Assembly: GCA_050249835.1 (NCBI GenBank)
Contig: JBFWPT010000001.1
Span: forward strand, 189,915-253,914
Direction: 5' to 3'
Length of the DNA: 64,000 bases
Source of the DNA: Miltoncostaea sp050249835
Lineage (GTDB): Bacteria; Actinomycetota; Thermoleophilia; Miltoncostaeales; Miltoncostaeaceae
Within the stretch, counting starts at the first letter, position 1. Every line of letters begins with the position of its first letter. The translations under genes and the position numbers were made by a program. Positions 42,341-50,025 of the stretch are shown one piece after another. The notes below the pieces were generated by a model. That model did no database searches. It saw only the letters and a program-made list of their open reading frames with translations, and was not told the origin of the DNA.

Positions 42341-43497
42341 GCGGCCGCCGCGGCGAGGAGGTGGTCGTACGACGCGAGGTCGAGGTCGTGTGCGGCCGCG
42401 ACGCCCGGACAGGTCACCCTGCCGCCGATGACGTTGACGCCCGCCGCGAGGGCCGGGTCGTGCGCGACCGCGTCCCGGAGCCCGAGGCCGGCGAGCTTGC
42501 GCACGTAGGGCAAGGTGGCGTTGGTGAGGGCGCGGGTGGACGACCGCGGCACGGCCCCCGGCATGTTCGTGACGCAGTAGTGGATCACCCCGTCGACCAC
42601 GTAGGTCGGCGCGTCGTGGGTCGTGGGGCGCGACGTCTCGGCGCATCCGCCCTGGTCGATGGCCACGTCGCAGAGCACGGACCCCTCCGGCATGCGCCGG
42701 ACCGTCTCGGCCTCGATGAGCCGCGGGGCGCGCGCGCCCCGGACGAGGACGGCGCCGATCACGAGATCGGCCGACTCCGCCGCGACGCCGAAGTCGAGGC
42801 GCGTGGACATCCGCAGCTCCACGCGGTCCCCGAAGATCACCCGCAGCTCTCGCAGGCGCGAGAGCGAGACGTCGAAGATCTCGACACGGGCGCCCAAGCC
42901 GACCGCCACGGCGGCCGCGTTCATGCCCGCGATCCCGCCGCCGAGGACGACCACCCGTCCCGGCTCCACGCCGGACACGCCGCCGAGGAGGGTGCCCCGG
43001 CCACCGGCGACGGACTCGAGCAGCCGCGCGCCCTCCTGCACTGCCAGCCGTCCGGCGATCTCACTCATCGGCGTGAGCAGCGGCAGCTCGCCGTCCGGCG
43101 CTTCCACGGTCTCGTAGGCGATCGCCGTCGTCCCGGAGCCGACTAGAGCCTCGGTGAGAGGCAGGTCCGCGGCGAGGTGCAGGTAGGTGAAGAGGATCCC
43201 GCTCCCGCGAAGACGCGGGTACTCGGCCGCCGTGGGCTCCTTGACCTTGACCACCACGTCCGCGGCCCAGGCCTCGTCCGTGTCGCCGATGCGCGCGCCG
43301 GCCGCATCGTAGTCGCCGTCGCGAAAGCCGCTGCTCTCCCCCGCTCCGGTCTCGACGACGACCTCCACGCCGTCGCGGGTCAACTCGGCGACCCCCGCCG
43401 GGATCAGCGCGACCCGGTGCTCCTGGGCCTTGGTCTCACGCGGTACGCCCACGCTCCGGGCTGCCGCGAAGCCCCCACTGTGACAGCGTGCCGCCAT
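42337..43497 (-). CDS. ald: Alanine dehydrogenase family protein
   Basis: This 386-residue AlaDH/PNT-family enzyme has VGVPRETKAQEHRVALIPAGV, VKVKEPTAAEYPRLR, TYLHLAADLPL, the NAD-binding VVVLGGGIAGMNAAAVAVGLGA and SVLCDVAIDQGGCAETSRPTTHDAPTY (catalytic Asp). It interconverts L-alanine and pyruvate plus ammonia with NAD. I chose ATG 43497 with GGGAGG upstream; the first 24 residues are an unusual extension. It is the first gene of the catabolic operon, so alanine or an alanine-like product is a plausible pathway end. Confidence 0.9.
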   Translation of the reverse strand: MAARCHSGGFAAARSVGVPRETKAQEHRVALIPAGVAELTRDGVEVVVETGAGESSGFRDGDYDAAGARIGDTDEAWAADVVVKVKEPTAAEYPRLRGSGILFTYLHLAADLPLTEALVGSGTTAIAYETVEAPDGELPLLTPMSEIAGRLAVQEGARLLESVAGGRGTLLGGVSGVEPGRVVVLGGGIAGMNAAAVAVGLGARVEIFDVSLSRLRELRVIFGDRVELRMSTRLDFGVAAESADLVIGAVLVRGARAPRLIEAETVRRMPEGSVLCDVAIDQGGCAETSRPTTHDAPTYVVDGVIHYCVTNMPGAVPRSSTRALTNATLPYVRKLAGLGLRDAVAHDPALAAGVNVIGGRVTCPGVAAAHDLDLASYDHLLAAAAA

Positions 43498-43520
43498 CGA
43501 ATCGGCCTCCCGTCGTGTTT

Positions 43521-43534
43521 GTACCAAGTGGTAC
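43521..43534. promoter_or_regulatory. Palindromic operator before catabolic operon
   Basis: GTACCA-AG-TGGTAC is a perfect palindrome 24 bp upstream of the alanine dehydrogenase ATG. It is the only such palindrome noticed near the operon's start. A TetR dimer (gene at 41,645) is the likely binder. Confidence 0.6.
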
Positions 43535-43745
43535 GGAACGTCGGGTGGGAATTACTACGAATGGTTCCTCCGCGTCAACCCCGAACTCCGTCCATGCGGT
43601 CATCTCGGGCGTTTGGAAGACTGGTGAGAATTCGCCGATCACCGCATTGGCGGAGCTAAACGATCCGCCTGGTACACATCCGGCGGGTGTCGGAGGCATC
43701 ATCGGCCCCTTGGCGTAGCGTGGCCGACGCGCGACGCTGCACCCC

Positions 43746-44218
43746 ATGGTCATGAGCCACGACGCGGCATCAGAGACGCGGCTCTACGCGCGCAGCCTCG
43801 TGGACGCGCTCATGGAGCGCGAGCCACTGCCGCCAGAACCCGATCCTCTCGAAGACGATGTGTTCGCTCGCACGTGCATCGAGCACCTCTCGCAGCTGCG
43901 CGCGCGGGTGCCCGCCGGGATCGCGAGACCTACGAGCGTGCGGCCGACCTACTCTCGGAGGACGTATCGGATCGCCTGCGCGGCCTCTACGACATTGTCC
44001 AAAACGCGGACGACGCCGGCGCGACACGCCTGGCGCTCGGGGTCCGAACACGGTGGGGCGTCCGAGAGTTCCTCTTCGTTCACGACGGACGCCCCATCTC
44101 GGCCAACGACCTCGTGGCGATGACGGCGCCCTTCGACTCCACCAAAGTGGACGACCCAGGCGCGATCGGCTTTCTCGGCGTGGGGCTAAAGATGCTGGCC
44201 CTGCTTGGCGCGAAGGAC
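43746..44218 (+). pseudogene. Frameshifted, truncated sacsin/Hsp90-like ATPase gene
   Basis: The first frame (MVMSHDAASETRLYARSLVDALMERE and on) runs into a second frame near 43,917 (RDRETYERAADLLSEDVSDRL). That second frame carries LYDIVQNADDAGATRLALGV, FVHDGRPISANDLVAM and IGFLGVGLKMLALLG, i.e. the N, G1 and G2 boxes of a sacsin-type GHKL/Hsp90 ATPase. After about 44,218 the sequence becomes an IS630 remnant. Such ATPases head large defence-type proteins, so this is probably the relic of one. It lies between the catabolic cargo and the second transfer module. Confidence 0.68.
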
Positions 44219-44656
44219 ACCCCCTCGTCGTCAAGCAGGCTGCGGTGAGCCCCTCGTGGCTGATGTCCTCGATCACCCCTCGGCGACCAGGAAGTCGGCC
44301 AGCTTGGCCATGCTCCAGGTGGAGAAGGGAAGGCCGTGATCGGCGGGTCGGCTGAGCGCCATCTTCTTGATCTCGCGCCGCTCGGGCAGCGTGAAGGTCG
44401 GCGGGCGGCCGCCGCGGTAGCGCGGATAGAGTGCCTCGAAGCCATCGGCGTTGAAGTTGTGGATCACGTCCCGCACGCGATCCTCGGAGGTGAAGGTCAC
44501 CCGCGCGATCTGGGGCACGTCCATCGCTTGAGCCGACAGCAAGACCATCTGGGCCCGGCGCCAGGTGACCACCGAGCCCGTCCCTCGTCGCACGATCCGC
44601 AGCAGGCGGTTGCCCTCCTGGTTGGTGATCGCCCGCACCTGCACCCTCTCGGCCAT
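44219..44656 (-). mobile_element. IS630-family transposase remnant (5' part)
   Basis: From ATG 44656 the frame reads an IS630-type N-terminus: RRAQMVLLSAQAMDVPQIARV, FTSEDRVRDVIHNFNADGFEALYP, GGRPPTFTLPERREIKKMAL and FSTWSMAKLADFLVAEG. It then shifts frame (VIEDISHEGL) and again (LLDDEGVSF), which still match the family. The DDE catalytic part is missing and replaced by the sacsin-like gene. It cannot transpose. The precise IS ends are not identifiable. Confidence 0.78.
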
Positions 44657-44660
44657 GGCG

Positions 44661-44690
44661 CCCTCCGCGACAACGCTGTCGCGGAGGGCT
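44661..44690. terminator. Strong hairpin next to IS630 start
   Basis: A 13-bp perfect stem (GCCCTCCGCGACA and its complement) closes on a 4-nt loop, with TTT on the right. It lies 4 bp upstream of the transposase start codon. It may block readthrough into the IS or be part of its terminal structure. Confidence 0.55.
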
Positions 44691-44715
44691 TTCCGTCATG
44701 GGCTGCTACTTCCTA

Positions 44716-44740
44716 CCGGCAACGGGGCGAACGTTGCCGG
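44716..44740. terminator. Hairpin terminator of leftward secreted-protein operon
   Basis: CCGGCAACG and CGTTGCCGG pair over a 7-nt loop. They lie 9 bp beyond the stop codon of the large secreted-protein gene on the minus strand. Confidence 0.55.
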
Positions 44741-44748
44741 GAGCGGCA

Positions 44749-46566
44749 CTAGCCGACGCGAAGATTGAAGCGTGTGGCGACCACTGGAAGGAACGGCCAG
44801 CCCCTTTCCCGGGGTACGACGACGCGCATCGGGACCGTGAAGGCATCCGTGCCCGCGCTGAACCGGTAGCGGAGCGAGAAGCGACCGCGTCGATCGGTCG
44901 TGGCCAGCTCGAGCGGGCGCCAGAGGCCGCCGAGGCGCCACTCGAGCTTCACCAGTTTTCCGCGACCGGCCGAGCGAGGCGCGATCACTCCGCTTACGCG
45001 GAGCGTTTCGTCCGGACGGAGGGAGCGGGAGCTGATCCTCGTCTTGACGAGGGGTCGAAGCTGGACGACTCCCGGCGCGACGACAAGCGGACGACCGAGG
45101 GCGATCGCTCGCCACGTCCCACTGACCAGAGGCCGTACTCGGAACGTGAAGCGGCCGCGACGGTCGGTGAGCGAGGTCGCCCGGGTGAATCCCTTGGGGT
45201 CGACCAAGTAGACCGTGGCTCCCTTCAGGCCGCGTCCGCTCGCGTGAAGGAAGCGGCCCGACACCGACACCGGCCGTCCGTAGGTCGCGGCGATGAGTGG
45301 GATCAGCAGGCGTCCGGTGCGGCTGTAGCTGCGGGCCTGGTGTGCCCTGATGCCCCGCGTCTCGATGCGCGAGAAGTTGGGCAACGGCGCGCCGCTGCCC
45401 TCGATGCGGCCGGGCTCTCCGAGGGGTCCGTCGCCGCCGATCACTGTCGCCGCCGGCGTTCCGGAGCCGGCGCTCGGGCGGGTCGCCACGGCGGAGGTGA
45501 CCTCGCGGGTGAGGCCGGCGTTGTCGGTCGCCGTCAGCACGAACCGGATCGACTCACCCGGAACCGCGTGCTGGGCGAGGTCGATCTCGACGATGTCGCC
45601 TCCAGTGGCGGAGGAGGCCACCGTCGGCCCGTCCGGGCCGCGGGCGCGCAGCTGCCAGTCGCGGACGCCGCTCGTCGCGTCGGAGACGGTGACCGTCGCC
45701 CGCACGAGGCCGTTCGGAAGCCCCGCGAGCGCGACGGCGGCCGCAGGGGGCGTGCGATCGATCCGCAGCGTCGCGTCCTGGAGGCCCGAACCTGCGGTGC
45801 CGTCGCCGTCCACCTCCAGGCGCAGCGTCTGCGCGCCGTCGGGCACGGCGCCGATGGCGAGGTCGGCGATGTGGGAGCCCGCGCCCGGTGACGCTGTGTA
45901 GAGGCCCCGCCCGCCGACTCCGATGCGCTGCTGGCCGATCCCATCCGAGCCGAAGTTGTCGGCGGCCTGCCACTCGACACGGGCGGTGGTTCCCGTCACC
46001 CAGCCCGCCGGCACGGAGGTCCAGCGTGCCGAGGGCGCCGTCAGATCGCGGACGGCGATGGCCGGGTCGAGGAAGGTCCAGACACGGTTGGGCTGCTGGC
46101 GCGCCTCGGTCTGGGAGAGCCGAAGCGAGGCCGTCTGCGCCCGCAGGCCGATCTGGTAGGGCTTCGGCTGGGAGGGGCTTCGGGGGATGTCGGCCTCGGC
46201 GACCTGCCACACGAGCGCGCCATCGGACAGCACCTGCTGGGCGATCGAGGTGGCCGTCTGATGGAAGCGGACCGCACGCCAGGAGAGGGCCTCGATCACT
46301 GACCCCGGCACCGGGGTGCGTAGGTCGATCTGCCACTTGGTCCCGGTGAGCGAGGTCCCGATCGGCGGGCAGGTGACGCCGAAGCTCGCCCCGTTCTGGG
46401 CGACCGAGCACTGGCCGTCGGGGACGGCTTGGGCGACGAGCGCCTCGACCCCGTAGCCGTAGAGGCTGCCCTCGGTCGCCTGCGCGGGCGCCGCGACGGC
46501 GAGAGCGCCGGCCGCTGCGAGGGTGAGTGGGCCGACCACGCGACGTCCGGTTCGGTGGCGGCGCAT
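44749..46566 (-). CDS. Large secreted beta-rich protein of second transfer module
   Basis: This 605-residue protein has a signal peptide (VVGPLTLAAAGALAVAAPAQA, cleavage after about residue 31). An N-terminal domain of unknown type and Ig/Big-like segments follow (LTAPSARWTSVPAGWVTGTTARVEWQAADN, TPPAAAVALAGLPNGLVRATVTVSDATSGVRDW, VSVSGRFLHASGRGLKGATVYLV). It may act as a surface adhesin or channel-associated protein in conjugation. No enzymatic motif. It overlaps its upstream neighbour by one base. The conserved element at 47,334 probably drives both. Confidence 0.72.
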   Translation of the reverse strand: MRRHRTGRRVVGPLTLAAAGALAVAAPAQATEGSLYGYGVEALVAQAVPDGQCSVAQNGASFGVTCPPIGTSLTGTKWQIDLRTPVPGSVIEALSWRAVRFHQTATSIAQQVLSDGALVWQVAEADIPRSPSQPKPYQIGLRAQTASLRLSQTEARQQPNRVWTFLDPAIAVRDLTAPSARWTSVPAGWVTGTTARVEWQAADNFGSDGIGQQRIGVGGRGLYTASPGAGSHIADLAIGAVPDGAQTLRLEVDGDGTAGSGLQDATLRIDRTPPAAAVALAGLPNGLVRATVTVSDATSGVRDWQLRARGPDGPTVASSATGGDIVEIDLAQHAVPGESIRFVLTATDNAGLTREVTSAVATRPSAGSGTPAATVIGGDGPLGEPGRIEGSGAPLPNFSRIETRGIRAHQARSYSRTGRLLIPLIAATYGRPVSVSGRFLHASGRGLKGATVYLVDPKGFTRATSLTDRRGRFTFRVRPLVSGTWRAIALGRPLVVAPGVVQLRPLVKTRISSRSLRPDETLRVSGVIAPRSAGRGKLVKLEWRLGGLWRPLELATTDRRGRFSLRYRFSAGTDAFTVPMRVVVPRERGWPFLPVVATRFNLRVG

Positions 46567-47312
46567 CAGTTCAGGTTCCAGGGGCCCGGGGTGAACTCGC
46601 GCTCGGCCGCCGAGACGCTCGGCCAGGGATCGGCGGGCGCCGCGGCCGAGCGCGATGGGGCCACCACCTCGATCGTCTGGGGGCGGCTCTGCGGCGGCGG
46701 TGCCTGGCCGCGCTCGCGCTCGCGGCGGCGCGCCCGCTCTCGCTTGTCGCGGGCCAGCTCGCGCTGGCGCTCCGCGGACTGCCGGACACGGGCCTCGAGG
46801 CGGATCGATGCCACGATCCACTCCGCGGCGCTCGAGCCGACCAGGGCGGGCGCGCTCAGCGCGGCCACGCTGCCGGAATCCTGGCGCGCCGGTGGGCTTC
46901 CATCGAAAGAGAAGAGCACGACGACCAGCAGCGCCGCAAGCCCGAGGAGCCCCGCGCCGATCCCGCCGCCGATGAGCGCCCGGGAATCGGGGCGCGGGAT
47001 CGCACGCCGGATCGGTTGAGGAGCGGCCGGGCGAGAGCCACGACCACCACTGGAAGACCGGGGTCGGCGCCGGCCCCTGCGGCTGCGCCGAGGAGCCGGG
47101 CGGGCGAGCGGCACGTCCTCGGCCCCGACCGCCACGAGGCCATCACCGAGGTCCTCGCCGCCGGGCCCGAGGATGCGCTCCCAGCGCGGGGGCCAGGGGA
47201 CGTCCTTCTCGAGGATCGTTGGCTCGGTGACGCCCGAGGCCTCATGCATGGGAGGGTGAGGCAGGTCCTCACCGGCATCGTCCCGATCCATCGCGCCGTC
47301 GTCGTTTGCCAT
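46566..47312 (-). CDS. Single-pass membrane protein with charged flanks
   Basis: This 248-residue protein has an acidic N-terminus, an Arg/Ser/Pro-rich segment (about 75-105) and one membrane helix (IGGGIGAGLLGLAALLVVVLF, about 113-133). An extracytoplasmic Arg/Glu coiled segment (RLEARVRQSAERQRELARDKRERARRRE) and a short C-terminus follow. No known domain. It is the first gene of a two-gene leftward operon and has the conserved 26-bp element 22 bp upstream. The topology would suit a structural component of the transfer apparatus. Confidence 0.62.
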   Translation of the reverse strand: MANDDGAMDRDDAGEDLPHPPMHEASGVTEPTILEKDVPWPPRWERILGPGGEDLGDGLVAVGAEDVPLARPAPRRSRRGRRRPRSSSGGRGSRPAAPQPIRRAIPRPDSRALIGGGIGAGLLGLAALLVVVLFSFDGSPPARQDSGSVAALSAPALVGSSAAEWIVASIRLEARVRQSAERQRELARDKRERARRRERERGQAPPPQSRPQTIEVVAPSRSAAAPADPWPSVSAAEREFTPGPWNLN

Positions 47313-47333
47313 CGCGCCGCCGTCCCCTTATGC

Positions 47334-47359
47334 TCGGTTGACTGCTTGCGGCAAACCGA
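47334..47359. promoter_or_regulatory. Conserved element upstream of transfer operon, copy 2
   Basis: Like the copy at 30,010, it begins TCGGTTGACT and has GCAAAC at the same offset. It lies 22 bp before the membrane-protein gene on the minus strand. It is also in the divergent region of the double-HTH gene, whose product may be the binder. Confidence 0.6.
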
Positions 47360-47441
47360 GAATAGCTCATACGCGGGAGAAGCACACAAGCTATGAAATC
47401 CTACAGTCGCTTTCCTTCGCGAGCGCACTCGGTCGGTCAGA

Positions 47442-47897
47442 ATGGGCCGCATGAGTCGCTCACCGGCGAACGAGGTGCTTACCGCCAGCGAGGTGGCGCA
47501 GTGGCTCGGCCAGAACCTGGAGACGGTCCAGCGTGCGGCCAAGTCGGGGCGCCTTCCGGCGCGCCGGATCGGCAAGGAGTGGCGCTTCCTGCGCGAGCTC
47601 GTCGCAGAGGCTCGGGGAGTGAAGCTCGGCCGGGGTGCGGTCGCAGTGGACGATCCCTTCCCGCGCTCGCCTTTCGACACCCACGAGGGGACGGCATCGG
47701 CGGGGATGGACGCCGACGAGGCGGCGGAGCTTCTTCGGGTCAAGGAGTGGACGATCCGCAGCGAGGCGAACCAGGGCCGGCTTCCCGGCTGGCGCGAGGG
47801 GCAGCGCTGGTGCTTCTCTCGCGAGGAGCTGATCGAGCACATGCGCCGCGACGAGCCACAGGACCGAATTCGCTACGACAGGCGGAGCGCCCGCTAG
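47442..47897 (+). CDS. Double HTH_17/excisionase-like DNA-binding protein
   Basis: This 151-residue protein has two MerR/excisionase-type HTH units. The first, at about residues 12-55, has LTASEVAQWLGQNLETVQRAAKSGRLPARRIGKEWRF; the second, at about 88-132, has MDADEAAELLRVKEWTIRSEANQGRLPGWREGQRWCF. Such helix_turn_helix domains read short DNA sites in recombination directionality factors and regulators. Divergent from the leftward membrane-protein operon, it is the prime candidate for binding the repeated element. ATG 47451 is an alternative start. Confidence 0.82.
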   Translation: MGRMSRSPANEVLTASEVAQWLGQNLETVQRAAKSGRLPARRIGKEWRFLRELVAEARGVKLGRGAVAVDDPFPRSPFDTHEGTASAGMDADEAAELLRVKEWTIRSEANQGRLPGWREGQRWCFSREELIEHMRRDEPQDRIRYDRRSAR

Positions 47898-47927
47898 GGG
47901 TTCCTGGCGGGGGCGGGAGGTGCGCCA

Positions 47928-48845
47928 GTGGGTGAGCCTCTGTTTCCCCGGGCGAACCGCGTGCGCCAGCTCGAGCACGCCCTCTCGGTCCTCGACCTCT
48001 TTCGCCCCCCCGATCGGGGCGAGCTCAGCCTCTCGGCGATCGCGGATGAGCTCGCGCTCTCGGAGGAGTACGCCAACAAGCTCCTTCGCCACCTCGAAGC
48101 GGCCGGGGTCGTCGTCCGCGGCCCGGTGTCGGGTGGGTGGCGCCTGGGCATCCGGCTCGCCCAGCTCGGGGGTTACGCGATCGCCACGCTGCGGCCCTGG
48201 GATGAGTTCCGTCCGCCGCTGGCCGCGCTCCAGGAGGCCACCGGCCTGGGCGGGCTGATCGCCGTGCTCTCGGGCGGCCTGGCCGTCCACGTCGACGAGT
48301 TCCGTGGCCCCGAGCGACCCCTCGGGCGCGCGTTCCCCGCCCACGCCACCTCCCTCGGCAAGGCGATCCTTGCCGAGCTTGCGCCCGACGAGCGCGACGC
48401 CGCCCTGGGCGAGATCGTCCTCACGCCCTGGACCACACGCACCATCATCGAGAAAGAGCGGCTCATCGAAGATCTGGCGTCGGCGAAGGAGCGCGGATAC
48501 GCGCTCGAGGACGCCGAGTTCCACGAGGCCCGCCGCTCGATCGGCGCCGTCGTGCGCGATCACACCGGCGCGGTCGTCGCGGCGGTCGGGGTCGGCAACA
48601 CGCCCAGCCGCCTTCCGGACGACGCGATCGCCGAGGTCGCGGCGGCCGTCGTCGAGGCCGCGGGCGAGATCTCGCGCCGCCTCGGCGCCGGCACCCTTCC
48701 CGAGCTGCCCCCCTGGCGGCCGGTCGTCGAGGTCAAGTTCGTGATGGAGCCGCCGCTCGAGGTCCGGCCCGCGGGCGCCGTCGAGGCCCCCCCGGCCAAG
48801 CCGCCCCGCCGCCAGCCGCGGCCGAAGGGCTCGCGGGCGCCGTGA
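47928..48845 (+). CDS. IclR-family regulator
   Basis: This 305-residue regulator has an N-terminal winged helix (VRQLEHALSVLDLF, LSLSAIADELALSEEYANKLLRHLEAAGVV) and the IclR effector domain (about 85-245, with GRAFPAHATSLGKAILAEL and RSIGAVVRDHTGAVVAAVGVG). A Pro-rich basic C-terminal tail of about 45 residues is extra to the family. GTG start with GGGAGG at ideal spacing. It begins an operon with the wall hydrolase, excisionase-like and integrase genes. IclR control of ICE excision genes is unusual. Confidence 0.88.
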   Translation: MGEPLFPRANRVRQLEHALSVLDLFRPPDRGELSLSAIADELALSEEYANKLLRHLEAAGVVVRGPVSGGWRLGIRLAQLGGYAIATLRPWDEFRPPLAALQEATGLGGLIAVLSGGLAVHVDEFRGPERPLGRAFPAHATSLGKAILAELAPDERDAALGEIVLTPWTTRTIIEKERLIEDLASAKERGYALEDAEFHEARRSIGAVVRDHTGAVVAAVGVGNTPSRLPDDAIAEVAAAVVEAAGEISRRLGAGTLPELPPWRPVVEVKFVMEPPLEVRPAGAVEAPPAKPPRRQPRPKGSRAP

Positions 48846-49816
48846 GCGCCGCCGGCCACGGCCTCTCGCGGCCGATCGCGCTCGCCGGCGCGGGCCTCGC
48901 GGCGTTGATGACGCTGGCGATCGGCCTGCCGGTGGTCGCCCTCCTCGGAGTGGCGAGCTCTGGCGGGGCATCCGGGGCCACCCGCGCCGACGCCGACTCG
49001 CTCGATCGTTGGATGGCCGAGCAGGTGCCCGGGTCGCCCCTGGTCGGGCTCGGGGCGGCCTTCGTGCGCGAGGGCGAGCGCAACGGGATCGACCCGCGGG
49101 CGCTGGTGGCGATCGCGATGCACGAGTCGGTCCTCGGGACGGCCGGATCGGGCGCGGGGATCCACAACGCCTTTGGCTGGGGGCCGGCGATTCCGTTCCC
49201 GAGCTGGGAGGCGAACATCGCCACCGTCGCTCGCGGCCTCGCGCAGGGGTACGTGGCTCGCGGTCGCGAGACGCTCGCCGCGATCCAGCCAGTCTGGGCA
49301 CCGCTCGGCGCCGCGAACGACCCGACGGGGCTGAACTCGGCGTGGACCGAGGCGGTCGGCCGCTACTACGCCGACCTCGGGGGCGACCCGAGCAGCTCGG
49401 TCGCGTTCGTGCCCGGCGCTCCGGCGGACGTCCAGGCTGCACTGTGCCCGGCCGGGCCCTGGGGCGGGACGCAGCGCCCTGTCGAGGCGCTCGCCCGGCT
49501 CAGCGGCCTGCCCGTAGCGAGTGTGAAGCGGGAGCGGCGGACCACCAGGAGCGGCGGGGTATCCGACCACTGGGCGGGGTGCACGGAGTGCTTCGCCAAC
49601 GACCTCGGTACGACCGCGCCTGCCGGCGACGCCGCGGCGTCGCGAATCGCGACGGCGATCGGCGGCCCGGGCTACGCGGATTGGGGCTCGACAGGAGGCG
49701 TCCTCAACGTCGAGCGCTGCGGCATTCGCTTCCAGCTCCTGTGGCGCACGTTCGTCGGCGGGAACCACTGGGACCACATCCACATCGGCGCGCGACGGGT
49801 GGGGTACGCGCCGTGA
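48842..49816 (+). CDS. Membrane-anchored cell-wall hydrolase with C-terminal VanY/M15-like segment
   Basis: This 324-residue protein has an N-terminal membrane helix (about 11-38). A glucosaminidase/lysozyme-like domain follows, with catalytic-Glu region AIAMHESVLGTAGSG, HNAFGWGP, SWEANIATVARGLAQGY and WTEAVGRYYADLGGD. The C-terminal region with SDHWAGCTECFAND and NHWDHIHIGAR resembles M15 D,D-peptidases (HxH zinc ligands). It probably opens peptidoglycan for the conjugation channel, as VirB1-type hydrolases do. GTG start overlaps the IclR stop. Confidence 0.8.
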   Translation: MSAAGHGLSRPIALAGAGLAALMTLAIGLPVVALLGVASSGGASGATRADADSLDRWMAEQVPGSPLVGLGAAFVREGERNGIDPRALVAIAMHESVLGTAGSGAGIHNAFGWGPAIPFPSWEANIATVARGLAQGYVARGRETLAAIQPVWAPLGAANDPTGLNSAWTEAVGRYYADLGGDPSSSVAFVPGAPADVQAALCPAGPWGGTQRPVEALARLSGLPVASVKRERRTTRSGGVSDHWAGCTECFANDLGTTAPAGDAAASRIATAIGGPGYADWGSTGGVLNVERCGIRFQLLWRTFVGGNHWDHIHIGARRVGYAP

Positions 49817-50025
49817 CGAAGCTCAGTGCAGTCTCAGGGGCCGGTCCGCCTCGCCTCGGGCTCACCCTCGACGAGGCCGCTGCTGCGGTCGGCGTGTCGC
49901 GGGACACCTTCGACCGCTACATCCGCCAGGAGCTGCGAATCGTGCGGAGGGGGCGGTGCTTGATCGTTCCCGTGATCGAGATCGAGCGTTGGCTCGAGCG
50001 CGAGGCCGCGCGGTGGTCGGCGTGA
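49813..50025 (+). CDS. Excisionase-like small HTH protein
   Basis: This 70-residue protein has a helix_turn_helix/MerR-like fold (LTLDEAAAAVGVSRDTFDRYI, then RRGRCLIVPVIEIERWLERE). Its start overlaps the hydrolase stop and its stop overlaps the integrase start (GTGA). Directly upstream of a tyrosine integrase, it is most likely the recombination directionality factor (Xis) that biases toward excision. Size is typical for Xis of actinobacterial elements. Confidence 0.85.
   Translation: MTKLSAVSGAGPPRLGLTLDEAAAAVGVSRDTFDRYIRQELRIVRRGRCLIVPVIEIERWLEREAARWSA

Noticed and set aside
44661..44690. Terminal inverted repeat of a complete IS630 element
   Set aside because: No matching partner repeat on the left side; only a hairpin is evident.
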